A stretch of 64,000 nucleotides of DNA, from NCBI RefSeq assembly GCF_025642785.1, contig NZ_JANZKU010000017.1, forward strand, positions 46,343 to 110,342, read 5' to 3'. This stretch comes from Pseudomonas sp. RIT-PI-AD (GTDB lineage: Bacteria; Pseudomonadota; Gammaproteobacteria; Pseudomonadales; Pseudomonadaceae). Shown here in pieces: positions 17,210-25,364 of this stretch (within the stretch, counting starts at the first letter, position 1; every line of letters starts with the position of its first letter). The notes beneath the pieces are model-generated. The model had not been told where the DNA came from, made no database searches, and saw nothing but the letters and a program-made list of their open reading frames with translations. The position numbers and the translations under genes are program-made.

Positions 17210-18874
17210 TTGAGCATCATCACCTCCCACGACGGCGCGCATTCGCTCAGCGCGCGCCCCGGTGACTCCGCCGCTTCCGGCTCGCCGGCGGCCGCCGCCG
17301 AGGCCCGGCGCGCGGCGTACTACCGGCAAGGGTACTGGCGCGACCAGGACCTCTGGACCTCGATCCAGGCCAGCACCGCCGGCCTGGCCGGGCGCCTGGC
17401 GCTGATCGACGGCGAGCAGTCGCTGACCTTCGCCCGCCTGTCGAGCGAGGCCCGGGCCTTCGCCGCGGGGTTGCGGCAGGCCGGCGTCGAGCCCGGCGAC
17501 GTGGTGCTGATCCATGCGCGCAACGGCCTGCACTCGTCCCTGGCACTGCTGGCCTGCGCCTGCCTGGGGGCGGTGATGGCGCCGATCCCGCCGATGTTCG
17601 CCGCCGCCCAGGTGAGCCAGATCTGCCGCAGCGTCCGCGCCCGGCTGTTGTTCGCCCTGGGCGACGAGCGCGAGCGCGCCGCGGCCCTGGAGGGCGCCCG
17701 CGACGCCGGCTGCGTCGAGACCTGCGTGGTGCCCGACGACCACCGCCCGGGCCCCGGCCTGCGGGCCTGGTCGAGCCTGCGGGCGAGCGTCGCCGAGGCG
17801 CCCAGGCAGCCGCGGGACGCCGACGCGCTGGCCCTGCTGGTGTATTCCTCCGGCACCACCGGCGCGCCCAAGGGCGTGATGCATTCGGCCAACACCCTGC
17901 GCTACGCCGTGGAGCAGCGCGCCCGCATGCACGGGGTGGCGGCGGGGGAGGTGAGCCTGGTGGCCTCGCAGTTCGGCTTCGTCGGCAGCGTGGTGTTCGG
18001 CCTGCTGGCCGGTCCGCTGCTGGGACTGACCAGCGTGTTGATGCGCGCCTGGAACGGCGACGAGGCGGTGCGCCTGATCGCCCGCCACCGGATCGGCTAT
18101 GGCCTGCTGATGCCCACCCATGTCCACGACATCCTGGCGTCGCCCCTGCTGGAAAGCAGCGACCTCTCCAGCTTTCGCCGCTGCGCCATGGGCGGCCTGA
18201 CCCGCGAGCGGCGCCTGGACGTGCGCCGGCGCCTGTGCCCGAGCCCGTTGCCGGCCTATGGCATGTCCGAATGCCTGGGCTTCGCCAGTTGCACGCCCAC
18301 GGACGACGACGACCTGCTGCTGGGCTGCGACGGCTACCCGTTCCCCGGCACCGAGGTGCGCATCGTCGACGACGCCGGCCTGGAGGTCGCCACGGAAATG
18401 GCCGGGCACATCCTGGTGCGCGGCCCGAGCCGCTTCCTCGGCTATTACGACGCGGCGTCTCTCAGCGCCGCCGCCCTCGACGGCGAGGGCTTCTTCCGCA
18501 CCGGTGACCTCGGCCGGCTCGACGCCCGCGGCGGCATCCATTACGTGGCCCGGGAGAAGGACATGATCCGCCGCGGCGGCGTGAGCATCGTGCCGGGCGA
18601 CCTGGAGGCGGCGCTGGCCGGCCACCCGCGCATCGAGCACGTGGCGGTGGTCGGTTTGCCGGACGCGCGCCTCGGCGAGCGCGCCTGCGCCTGCGTGATC
18701 ACCCGCGACGGCCTGCCGCTGACCCTGGAGGAGGTCTGCCGCCACCTGGAGCAGCGCGGCGTCGCGCGCTACACCTGGCCGGAGCGGGTCGAGCGCTTCG
18801 ACAGCTTCCCGCGCAGCGCCTCGCTGAAGGTGCAGAAAGGCGTGCTGATCGACCTGTTGAGCGGCACGCCATGA
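17210..18874 (+). CDS. AMP-forming acyl-CoA synthetase/ligase
   Basis: 554 residues, ANL superfamily. The P-loop-like motif YSSGTTGAPKGVMHS (about 215-229), the YGMSE adenylate motif and TGDLGRLDARGGIHYVAREK with hinge-region RGG are present. A lysine in the C-terminal PRSASLKVQK segment is at the position needed for adenylation, although the usual GK is LK. It converts a carboxylic acid, ATP and CoA to acyl-CoA. The start is TTG at 17210, six or seven bases after GGCAGGAG. Its last four bases overlap the next gene. It may be an aryl-, cyclic- or fatty-acid ligase. Confidence 0.88.
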   Translation: MSIITSHDGAHSLSARPGDSAASGSPAAAAEARRAAYYRQGYWRDQDLWTSIQASTAGLAGRLALIDGEQSLTFARLSSEARAFAAGLRQAGVEPGDVVLIHARNGLHSSLALLACACLGAVMAPIPPMFAAAQVSQICRSVRARLLFALGDERERAAALEGARDAGCVETCVVPDDHRPGPGLRAWSSLRASVAEAPRQPRDADALALLVYSSGTTGAPKGVMHSANTLRYAVEQRARMHGVAAGEVSLVASQFGFVGSVVFGLLAGPLLGLTSVLMRAWNGDEAVRLIARHRIGYGLLMPTHVHDILASPLLESSDLSSFRRCAMGGLTRERRLDVRRRLCPSPLPAYGMSECLGFASCTPTDDDDLLLGCDGYPFPGTEVRIVDDAGLEVATEMAGHILVRGPSRFLGYYDAASLSAAALDGEGFFRTGDLGRLDARGGIHYVAREKDMIRRGGVSIVPGDLEAALAGHPRIEHVAVVGLPDARLGERACACVITRDGLPLTLEEVCRHLEQRGVARYTWPERVERFDSFPRSASLKVQKGVLIDLLSGTP

Positions 18875-19980
18875 GCGCGAACGAGCCCGCCGGGCAGCCT
18901 TCGCCGCTGCGCTACCCGTTTCCGGCGCCGCCGGCGCGCGGCCGCCTGCTCGAAGTGGGCCCGGGGGTGTTCTGGATCCGCATGCCGCTGCCGTATGCCC
19001 TGGATCACATCAACCTCTGGGCGCTCGCCGACGGACCCGGCTGGACCCTGGTGGACACCGGCCTGCACGTGCCGCTGACCCTGGAAGTCTGGGCCGAGCT
19101 GTTCGCCCATTGGCCGGACGCGCGGCCCATCACCCGGGTGATCGCCACCCACATGCATGCCGACCACGTCGGCCTGGCCGGCTGGTTCGCCGAGCATCAC
19201 GGCTGCCGCTTATGGATGTCGCGGCTGGATTACCTGAACAGCCGGCTGACCGTCGCCGAAGCCGGCGACCCGCCCTCGGCGGTGGCCCGCGCCTTCTATC
19301 GGCGCTGCGGCTGGGGCGACGAGGCGCTCGACGCCTACCCCCGTGGCCGCAGCCGCTATGCCAGCCAGTTCTATCGGTTGCCGGAGAGCTACCGGCGCCT
19401 GCAGGACGGCGAGGAGCTGGCGATCGGCGCGCAGCGCTGGCGGGTGATCGTCGGCACCGGCCATTCGCCGGAGCACGTCTGCCTGTACTGCGCGGAACTG
19501 GCGCTGTTCATTTCCGGCGACCAGGTGCTGCCGCGCATCACCTCGAACGTGTCCACCTACGCCAGCGAACCGGAGGCCGACCCCCTGGCCGACTGGTACG
19601 CCTCCCTGGCCAAGCTGCGCCTGGCGGTGCCCGACGAGGTGCTGGTGCTGCCCTCGCACAACGTTTGTTTCTACGGCCTGCATGCGCGCCTGGAGCAGTT
19701 GCGGGACTCGGCGGACGAGGCCCTGGCGTCGCTCAGGCGCCGCTTGCGCCAGCCCGCGCGGGTGATCGACACCTTCGCCGCGCTGTTCGCCCGGCCGATC
19801 CCGGAAAGCGACCCCAGCCTCCTGCGCATGGCCACCGGCGAGGCGCTCTCGCACCTCAACTGGTTGCTGCGCCGCGGCGAGATCCATTGCCACCTGGATG
19901 AGCACGGCATCGCCTGGTACCGGCTCGCGCCGGAGGCGGGCGAGCGGCCAGCGGCCGCGTTCCCCGATGTGACAGTTTGA
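18871..19980 (+). CDS. MBL-fold metallo-hydrolase
   Basis: 369 residues. The zinc motif THMHADHVG gives His94, His96, Asp98 and His99, followed by GTGHSPEHVCLY and ISGDQVLPRIT with the third His and bridging Asp; a C-terminal helical region follows. The architecture is like glyoxalase II-type hydrolases. Within a CoA pathway a thioesterase or lactone/enol-ester hydrolase role is plausible but not shown. ATG overlaps the ligase stop (ATGA), implying coupled synthesis with the ligase. Confidence 0.88.
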   Translation: MSANEPAGQPSPLRYPFPAPPARGRLLEVGPGVFWIRMPLPYALDHINLWALADGPGWTLVDTGLHVPLTLEVWAELFAHWPDARPITRVIATHMHADHVGLAGWFAEHHGCRLWMSRLDYLNSRLTVAEAGDPPSAVARAFYRRCGWGDEALDAYPRGRSRYASQFYRLPESYRRLQDGEELAIGAQRWRVIVGTGHSPEHVCLYCAELALFISGDQVLPRITSNVSTYASEPEADPLADWYASLAKLRLAVPDEVLVLPSHNVCFYGLHARLEQLRDSADEALASLRRRLRQPARVIDTFAALFARPIPESDPSLLRMATGEALSHLNWLLRRGEIHCHLDEHGIAWYRLAPEAGERPAAAFPDVTV

Positions 19981-20006
19981 CCTTTTAGCCAGACAGGATG
20001 AAGGAA

Positions 20007-21116
20007 ATGAGTGCGCTCGGAACCACCACGCCCGCAGAGGCGACCATGACCGACGGCGACGCCCGCCGGGCCCTGAAGGCGGACCTCGCCCGCTTCAATT
20101 GCCGGGTCCACCAGCCGGACGACCCGCCGTTGTTCACCCGCGAACCCACTTCGGACATGCAGAACGTGCATTGGCGCTGGACCGACCTGGAGCCCCTGCT
20201 GGAGCGGGTCGGCGCGGCCATCGCGATCGGCTCGGGCGGCCAGCGGCGTACCCTGCGCCTGGCCAACCCCGGGCTGGCGTTCGGCACCACCCACACGTTC
20301 TGGGGCTCGATCCAGTACATCCTGCCCGGCGAAGTGGCGGCGGCCCACCGGCACACCGCCAACGCCTTCCGCTTCATCCTGCACGGCACCGGCTGCAGCA
20401 CCACGGTCGACGGCGAATGCTATGAGATGAACGAGGGCGATCTGGTACTGACCCCGAGCATGGCCTGGCACGACCACGTGCATCGCGGCAGCGAGCCGAT
20501 GATCTGGCTCGACGTGCTCGACATCAGCCTGTCGCGCTCGCTCCAGGCGACCTTCTTCGACCCCTACGACCAAGGCGACATGCAGCCCCTGGACAGTGTG
20601 CCGGAGCGGTCCTACCGGGCGTTCGGCAGCGGCGTGATGGGCAGTCCGCGAGCGCCCTATCGACGTGGCAGCAACCCCTTGCTGGCCTACCCGCGGCAGC
20701 AGGCGGAAACGGCGCTGGAGCTGGCCTGCGGCCTGCCGGCCGATCCCTGCGACGACGTCATCCTGGAGTACCGCAACCCGGTCGAGGGCGGCCCGGCGAT
20801 GAAGACCCTGGGGATGAAGCTGCAAAAGATCCGCGCCGGTTTCCGCGGCCAGCCGCGTCGGCACACCGGCAGCAAGCTGCTCTGCGTGCTCCGCGGGCAC
20901 GGCTCGACCCTGGTGGACGGCCAGCGCTACGACTGGGCCCCCGGCGACTTCATCGCCATCAAGCCCTGGGCCTGGCACGCGCATCTCAACGCGTCCGGCG
21001 AGGATGCGCTGCTGTTCCAGGTCGACGACAGCCCGGCGCTGCAAGCACTGGGTTACTACCGGGAAGAACTCCTTTCTCCGCATGACGGCCAGGCGGCCGA
21101 TGAGGGTATGCAATGA
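20007..21116 (+). CDS. Gentisate 1,2-dioxygenase-like bicupin ring-cleavage enzyme
   Basis: 369 residues with two cupin halves. In the first, PGEVAAAHRHTANAFRFILH provides His114 and His116 and AWHDHVH provides His155, the ferrous iron triad of the gentisate/1-hydroxy-2-naphthoate dioxygenase family. The second cupin (KLLCVLRGHG... PWAWHAHLN) is less complete. Such enzymes cleave a 2,5-dihydroxy- or ortho-hydroxy-carboxylated ring between carbons 1 and 2. ATG 20007 is eight bases after AGGA; ATG 19998 is also possible. It overlaps the hydrolase gene by four bases, as in gentisate pathways. Confidence 0.88.
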   Translation: MSALGTTTPAEATMTDGDARRALKADLARFNCRVHQPDDPPLFTREPTSDMQNVHWRWTDLEPLLERVGAAIAIGSGGQRRTLRLANPGLAFGTTHTFWGSIQYILPGEVAAAHRHTANAFRFILHGTGCSTTVDGECYEMNEGDLVLTPSMAWHDHVHRGSEPMIWLDVLDISLSRSLQATFFDPYDQGDMQPLDSVPERSYRAFGSGVMGSPRAPYRRGSNPLLAYPRQQAETALELACGLPADPCDDVILEYRNPVEGGPAMKTLGMKLQKIRAGFRGQPRRHTGSKLLCVLRGHGSTLVDGQRYDWAPGDFIAIKPWAWHAHLNASGEDALLFQVDDSPALQALGYYREELLSPHDGQAADEGMQ

Positions 21117-21997
21117 AACTCGCGGTGTACGACGATTACCGGCTGGCCGTGGTGGAAGACGACCGCCTCTATGACATCACCCAGGTGCTGCCCGAGGCCC
21201 TGGACGGCCTGCCGCAGCAACGGATGAACTGGCTGATCGCCCACTGGGAGGCGCTGCGTCCGCAGGTCGAAGCCCGGCGCCGCGAGGTCGAGGGGATACC
21301 GGTCTCCCAGGCCCGGCTGCTGCCGCCCAGCCCGCATCCCTCGCACCTGTTCGCCGCGCCGGCGAACTACCGCAAGCACGTCGGCGAGCTGGGCGTGCGC
21401 TCGGTGAGCAAGGGCCGCACCGCCCGCGAGCAGGGCTTCTTCCTCAAGGCGCCGGGCTCCCTGGTGGGCGCCGGCAACCGCATCGTCCTGCCCAAGGGCT
21501 CGACCCGACGCTTCGACCATGAATCCGAACTGGCGGTGATCATCGGCCGCGCCGGGCGCAACGTGCCGCGCGAACGGGCGATGGAATACGTGTTCGGCTA
21601 CAGCTGCCTGATCGACGCGACCATGCGCATCGAGCCGGGGGTCGCCGAGGAGGAGCGCTCGATGCGCAAGTCCTTCGCCACCTTCACCCCGCTCGGGCCC
21701 TTCCTGGTGACCGCCGACGAGGTGCCCGACGCCGAAGCCTTGGGCAATCGCCTGTGGGTCAACGACACCCTGAAACAGGACGCCAATACCGGCGACATGA
21801 TCGTCGGCATCGCCGAACTGATCGAACTGATTTCCTCGGTGCTGCCGATCAGCCCGGGCGACGTGATCGCCACCGGCACCCCGGAGGGCGTCGGCCCCTT
21901 CGCGCCCGGCGACCGGGTGCGGATCGCCATCGAAGGGGTGGGCGACATGCGCCTCGAGGTGGTCGAGGCCGAGCAGCGCGCGCCGCGCGCCTACTGA
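21113..21997 (+). CDS. Fumarylacetoacetate hydrolase-family protein
   Basis: 294 residues. The FAH C-terminal domain has the metal-ligand segment DHESELAVIIGRAGRNVP (about 138-155), an Asp in SCLIDATMR, and the closing signature GDVIATGTPEGVGPFAPGD. The family hydrolyses C-C bonds of acylpyruvates such as fumaryl- or maleylpyruvate. Coupling to the gentisate-dioxygenase-like gene (ATGA overlap) suggests that it handles that enzyme's product. No maleylpyruvate isomerase gene is nearby, so direct hydrolysis of the cis product is possible. Confidence 0.9.
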   Translation: MKLAVYDDYRLAVVEDDRLYDITQVLPEALDGLPQQRMNWLIAHWEALRPQVEARRREVEGIPVSQARLLPPSPHPSHLFAAPANYRKHVGELGVRSVSKGRTAREQGFFLKAPGSLVGAGNRIVLPKGSTRRFDHESELAVIIGRAGRNVPRERAMEYVFGYSCLIDATMRIEPGVAEEERSMRKSFATFTPLGPFLVTADEVPDAEALGNRLWVNDTLKQDANTGDMIVGIAELIELISSVLPISPGDVIATGTPEGVGPFAPGDRVRIAIEGVGDMRLEVVEAEQRAPRAY

Positions 21998-22003
21998 CCG
22001 GCT

Positions 22004-22042
22004 CCCGGGGCCGAGGGGCCGCCCGCGCGGCCCCGGGCTTTT
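22004..22042 (+). terminator. Rho-independent terminator after the FAH gene
   Basis: CCCGGGGCCG (22004-22013) pairs with CGGCCCCGGG (22028-22037), followed by CTTTT. The ten-pair stem starts seven bases after the stop, closing the third operon before the porin. Confidence 0.7.
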
Positions 22043-22139
22043 CCGATTTGATCCGACGAGGCGTTGCCCGGGAGGGAGAAACCCGCAGGGGCGGGAAACG
22101 ATGCGGTAACCACAGCTCACGCGTGTCCGGCTTTTTCCT

Positions 22140-22147
22140 AACAACAA
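22140..22147 (+). promoter_or_regulatory. Crc/Hfq-type CA motif in the porin leader
   Basis: AACAACAA, a perfect AAnAAnAA motif, lies 16 bases before the porin ATG and next to its GTGGAAAG ribosome site. Porin translation is probably under carbon catabolite repression, in step with the P450 gene. Confidence 0.6.
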
Positions 22148-22163
22148 TAAGAGTGGAAAGCAC

Positions 22164-23558
22164 ATGCAAAACAAGCGCAGCAGTATCGAGCGTTTCAACG
22201 GCGGCAAGAGTCTCGGCGTCCTCTCCTGCCTGGTCGCCCTGTCGGCCGGTGGCGCCGTCGCGGCCGGCCAGGACGAAGCCAAGGGCTTCATCGAAGAGAG
22301 TCACCTGGACCTGCTCAACCGCAACTTCTATTTCTACCGGGATATGCGCAACGGCGCGCGCAACAACCTGGGCGCCAACGCCCACAAACCGGTTTCCGAG
22401 CGCAACGGCTACCGCGAGGATTGGGCCCAGGGCCTGATGGCCACCTACCGTTCCGGCTTCACCCAGGGCGTGGTGGGCTTCGGCGTGGATGCCTACGCGA
22501 TGGTCGGTATCAAGCTGGACAGCGGCGGCGGTCGCACCGGCACCAGCCTGTTGCCCTGGGATGGCGACGGCGAGCCGGAAGACGAATTCAGCAAGTTCGG
22601 CGGCGCGGTGAAACTGCGTTTCTCCAATACCGTGCTGAAATACGGCCAGCAGATTCCCAACGTGCCGGTGTTCTCCTCCAACCAGTTCCGCCTACTGCCC
22701 AGCACCGCCACCGGGTTCAGCCTGAACAGCGACGAAATCGACGGGCTGAACGTGCAGGCCGGGCATTTCACCTCGGTCAGCAGCACCGATTCGAGCAACA
22801 ACGACGGCGAGATCACCACCGACTACACGGTGTTGCCGGCGGCCCGCAGCATCGACTACCTGGGTGGCAGCTACCGGGTCAACGACCGGCTCGGCGTGGT
22901 GTTCTACGGCTCGCAGCTCAAGGACATCTGGCGCCAGTACTACGGCAACGCCACCTACATCCAGCCGCTTTCCGATACCCAGTCGCTGTCGCTGGCCTTC
23001 AATGTGTTCGATACCCACGACTACGGCGACGCCAAGGGCGGGGACATCGACAACACCTCCTGGTCGCTGTTGGCCGGCTACGCCTTCGGCGCGCACAAGG
23101 TGTCGGTCGGCTACCAGATGATCGACGGCGACGAGCCCTTCGACTGGGCCGCCTACGAGGGGACCCAGAGCGGCGCGGTGTACCTGAGCAATGCCGGCGC
23201 GGTGGTGCCGTTCAGCGAGCCCAACGAGCAGTCCTGGCAACTGCGCTACGACCTGAACATGGCCGGCTACGGGGTGCCCGGGTTGAGCTTCATGGCGCGC
23301 TACATCCGGGGCGACGGCATGGACAACTCCGACAGCCGCAACCCCTACTACCGGCGCATCGGCAACTACGACGAGGATGCCAAGGCCAACAAGGAGTGGG
23401 AGCGCAACCTGGAGGTCGGCTACGTCGTGCAGTCCGGCCCGGCCAAGGATTTGAGCCTGCGGGTGCGCCAGTCGACCCACCGCGCCTCGTCGGGCACGCG
23501 TTGGGTGGATCACGACGAAGTGCGGGTGATCCTGGACTACCCGATCAGCATCTTCTGA
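22164..23558 (+). CDS. OprD-family outer-membrane porin
   Basis: 464 residues. A Sec signal peptide (LSCLVALSAGGAVAA, cleavage near residue 34) precedes the OprD hallmark start FIEESHLDLLNRNFYFYRDM. The rest is a beta-barrel pattern with alternating residues and a C-terminal strand ending YPISIF with terminal Phe. OprD porins are 18-stranded channels for amino acids or organic acids; aromatic-acid members belong to the OpdK group. Its location after a catabolic operon, with its own leader and CA motif, suggests uptake of the pathway substrate. Confidence 0.95.
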   Translation: MQNKRSSIERFNGGKSLGVLSCLVALSAGGAVAAGQDEAKGFIEESHLDLLNRNFYFYRDMRNGARNNLGANAHKPVSERNGYREDWAQGLMATYRSGFTQGVVGFGVDAYAMVGIKLDSGGGRTGTSLLPWDGDGEPEDEFSKFGGAVKLRFSNTVLKYGQQIPNVPVFSSNQFRLLPSTATGFSLNSDEIDGLNVQAGHFTSVSSTDSSNNDGEITTDYTVLPAARSIDYLGGSYRVNDRLGVVFYGSQLKDIWRQYYGNATYIQPLSDTQSLSLAFNVFDTHDYGDAKGGDIDNTSWSLLAGYAFGAHKVSVGYQMIDGDEPFDWAAYEGTQSGAVYLSNAGAVVPFSEPNEQSWQLRYDLNMAGYGVPGLSFMARYIRGDGMDNSDSRNPYYRRIGNYDEDAKANKEWERNLEVGYVVQSGPAKDLSLRVRQSTHRASSGTRWVDHDEVRVILDYPISIF

Positions 23559-23575
23559 CGCCCGCCGCGCTCGCG

Positions 23576-23603
23576 AAAGGCCCGCCTTCCGGCGGGCCTT
23601 TTT
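23576..23603 (+). terminator. Rho-independent terminator of the porin gene (bidirectional)
   Basis: AAAGGCCCGCC (23576-23586), loop TTCC, GGCGGGCCTTT and further Ts to 23603: an eleven-pair stem. The A run on the other side lets it serve the convergent GFA gene as well. Confidence 0.88.
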
Positions 23604-23616
23604 CGTCGCGCGGCGC

Positions 23617-24021
23617 TCATTCCTGCTCGCGGGCGGGCAGGGCGTCGATCCGGTCCAGCCAGTCGACCGCCGAGCGGCACCACTTCTGCCGCTGCGGCGC
23701 CAACTCGCGGCGCTGGCGAATGCTGCCCCAGCGGATTCCCCACTCGCCCTGGTCGGGGTCTTCGCCGCTGCTGAACAGCGGGGAGCCGCAATCCGCGCAG
23801 AAGTACAGCAGGCGCGCGCGACCGCTCTCGGCGATCTTGCGGTACACCTTCGGCGGCGTGCCGCTCAGGCTGATGGCTTCGCGCGGCGTGCTGACGCTGA
23901 TGCGGAACGCGCAGCCGGTGAGCGCCTGGCAATCGTTGCAATGGCAGATGGCGACCTTCTGCGGATCGATTTCCGCGCGGTAGGCGACTTGCCCGCAATG
24001 GCATTGACCCTCGATGTTCAT
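23617..24021 (-). CDS. GFA-family (glutathione-dependent formaldehyde-activating enzyme-like) protein
   Basis: 134 residues, usual for the family. The zinc cysteines are all seen: CHCGQVAY (7-14), CHCNDCQALTG (about 31-41) and CADCGSPLF. Gfa from Paracoccus helps form S-hydroxymethylglutathione, but many homologues have unknown function. The start at 24021 is set by ACGAACGAG upstream and by the conserved MNIEGQCHCG beginning; a longer form from 24066 adds unrelated residues. It is a single gene, convergent with the porin. Confidence 0.9.
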   Translation of the reverse strand: MNIEGQCHCGQVAYRAEIDPQKVAICHCNDCQALTGCAFRISVSTPREAISLSGTPPKVYRKIAESGRARLLYFCADCGSPLFSSGEDPDQGEWGIRWGSIRQRRELAPQRQKWCRSAVDWLDRIDALPAREQE

Positions 24022-24146
24022 CTCGTTCGTCCTCGTCCGGTGCGGCCGCCACGGCGTCGGCCCCATGCCGATGGCCAGCGACCCAGCCTTGAGACCGGTC
24101 TTCCGCCGCGCCGTGCGGCCAGCCCGCCGACCGGCGCGGCGCGCGC

Positions 24147-25364
24147 TCAGCCTTGGCCGCGGCGCTCGCCGCTGGCGAAGCCGCGGCCTCCCTCCAGTTG
24201 CACGCAGAGCGCGGCCACCGCGATCAGGCCAAGCAATGCCCAGGGAACGCTACCGACCCCGGCGCGCTCCAGCAGCAGGCCGCCGAGCAGGCCGCCCCCG
24301 GCGATGGCCAGGTTCCACACGGTGACGATCATCGACTGGGCCACGTCGGCGCCGTCACCGGCCGCGTCCGCCGAGGCGGTTTGCAGCAGCGTCGCCGCGC
24401 CGCCGAAGGTCAGCCCCCAGAGGGCCACGCCGACATACAGCACGGCGGGCGACCCGCCGCCGAGCCCCAGCAGCAGCGCGGCCAGGGCGAAGCCGGCGAG
24501 GCTGAGCAGGACCAGCCGGCGCAGGTGGCGATCGATCCCCAGGCCCACCCCGGCGATGCCCAGCAACGCGCTGCCGCCGAAGGCCAGCAGCACCCATTCG
24601 ATCTGCCCGGCCATGCCCTGCGCGGCGAGGAAGGGCGCGATGTAGGTGTACAGCAGGTTATGCGCCAGGACCCAGGCGAGGATCACCAGCAGCACCGGCC
24701 GCACCCCCGGCGTGCGCAGCACGCTCGCCAGGCCGGCGCGCTGCCCGGCGCGGCGCCCCGGGAAGTCCGGGACCTTCCACGCCACCCAGGCCAGCAGCGC
24801 CAGGGCGAAGCCGGAGACCAGCCCGAACAGGGTGCGCCAGCCCAGCAGCAGGCCCAGCCAGGTGCCGAGCGGCACCCCGAGGGACAGCGCCAGGGGCGTG
24901 CCGATCATCGCCAGGGCCATGGCGCGCCCTTGCAGGGGCGGTGCCACCAGGCGCCGGGCATAGCCGGCGAGCAGACCCCAGACCAGCCCGGCGGCGACCC
25001 CGGCGCAGAACCGCGCCAGCAGGATGAGCCCATAGTGGTCGGACAGCGCGGTGACGGCGTTGAACGCCAGGAAACCGATCAGCGCCAGCATCAGCAACGG
25101 CCGGCGGCGCCAGCCCTGGGTCAGGCTGACCAGGGGAATCGCCGCCGCCAGCGAGCCCAGGGCATAGACGCTGACCAGTTGTCCGGCGAGGGCCTCGCTG
25201 ACCCGCAGGCTGGCGCCGATACCGGGCAACAGGCCGGCCGGCAGGGTTTCGGTGAGGATGGCGATGAAGCCGGTCATGGCCAGGGCCAGCAGCGCCGACA
25301 GCGGCAGCCTGGCCACCGGCTCGACGGCCGTCCCGGCGTCGGGTTCCAGGCAGGCGGTTTTCAT
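24147..25364 (-). CDS. MFS transporter (AraJ/sugar-efflux-like)
   Basis: 405 residues with twelve predicted membrane helices. The first is LSALLALAMTGFIAILTETL; the loop between helices 2 and 3 contains LTQGWRRRPLLM, a variant of the MFS DRxGRR motif, and GRAMALAMIGTPLALSLGVP is motif C-like. It belongs to the DHA1-type drug or sugar efflux group of the inner membrane. The ATG overlaps the stop of the serine hydrolase gene by four bases, so the two are co-translated; export of a compound the hydrolase acts on is possible. Confidence 0.9.
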   Translation of the reverse strand: MKTACLEPDAGTAVEPVARLPLSALLALAMTGFIAILTETLPAGLLPGIGASLRVSEALAGQLVSVYALGSLAAAIPLVSLTQGWRRRPLLMLALIGFLAFNAVTALSDHYGLILLARFCAGVAAGLVWGLLAGYARRLVAPPLQGRAMALAMIGTPLALSLGVPLGTWLGLLLGWRTLFGLVSGFALALLAWVAWKVPDFPGRRAGQRAGLASVLRTPGVRPVLLVILAWVLAHNLLYTYIAPFLAAQGMAGQIEWVLLAFGGSALLGIAGVGLGIDRHLRRLVLLSLAGFALAALLLGLGGGSPAVLYVGVALWGLTFGGAATLLQTASADAAGDGADVAQSMIVTVWNLAIAGGGLLGGLLLERAGVGSVPWALLGLIAVAALCVQLEGGRGFASGERRGQG

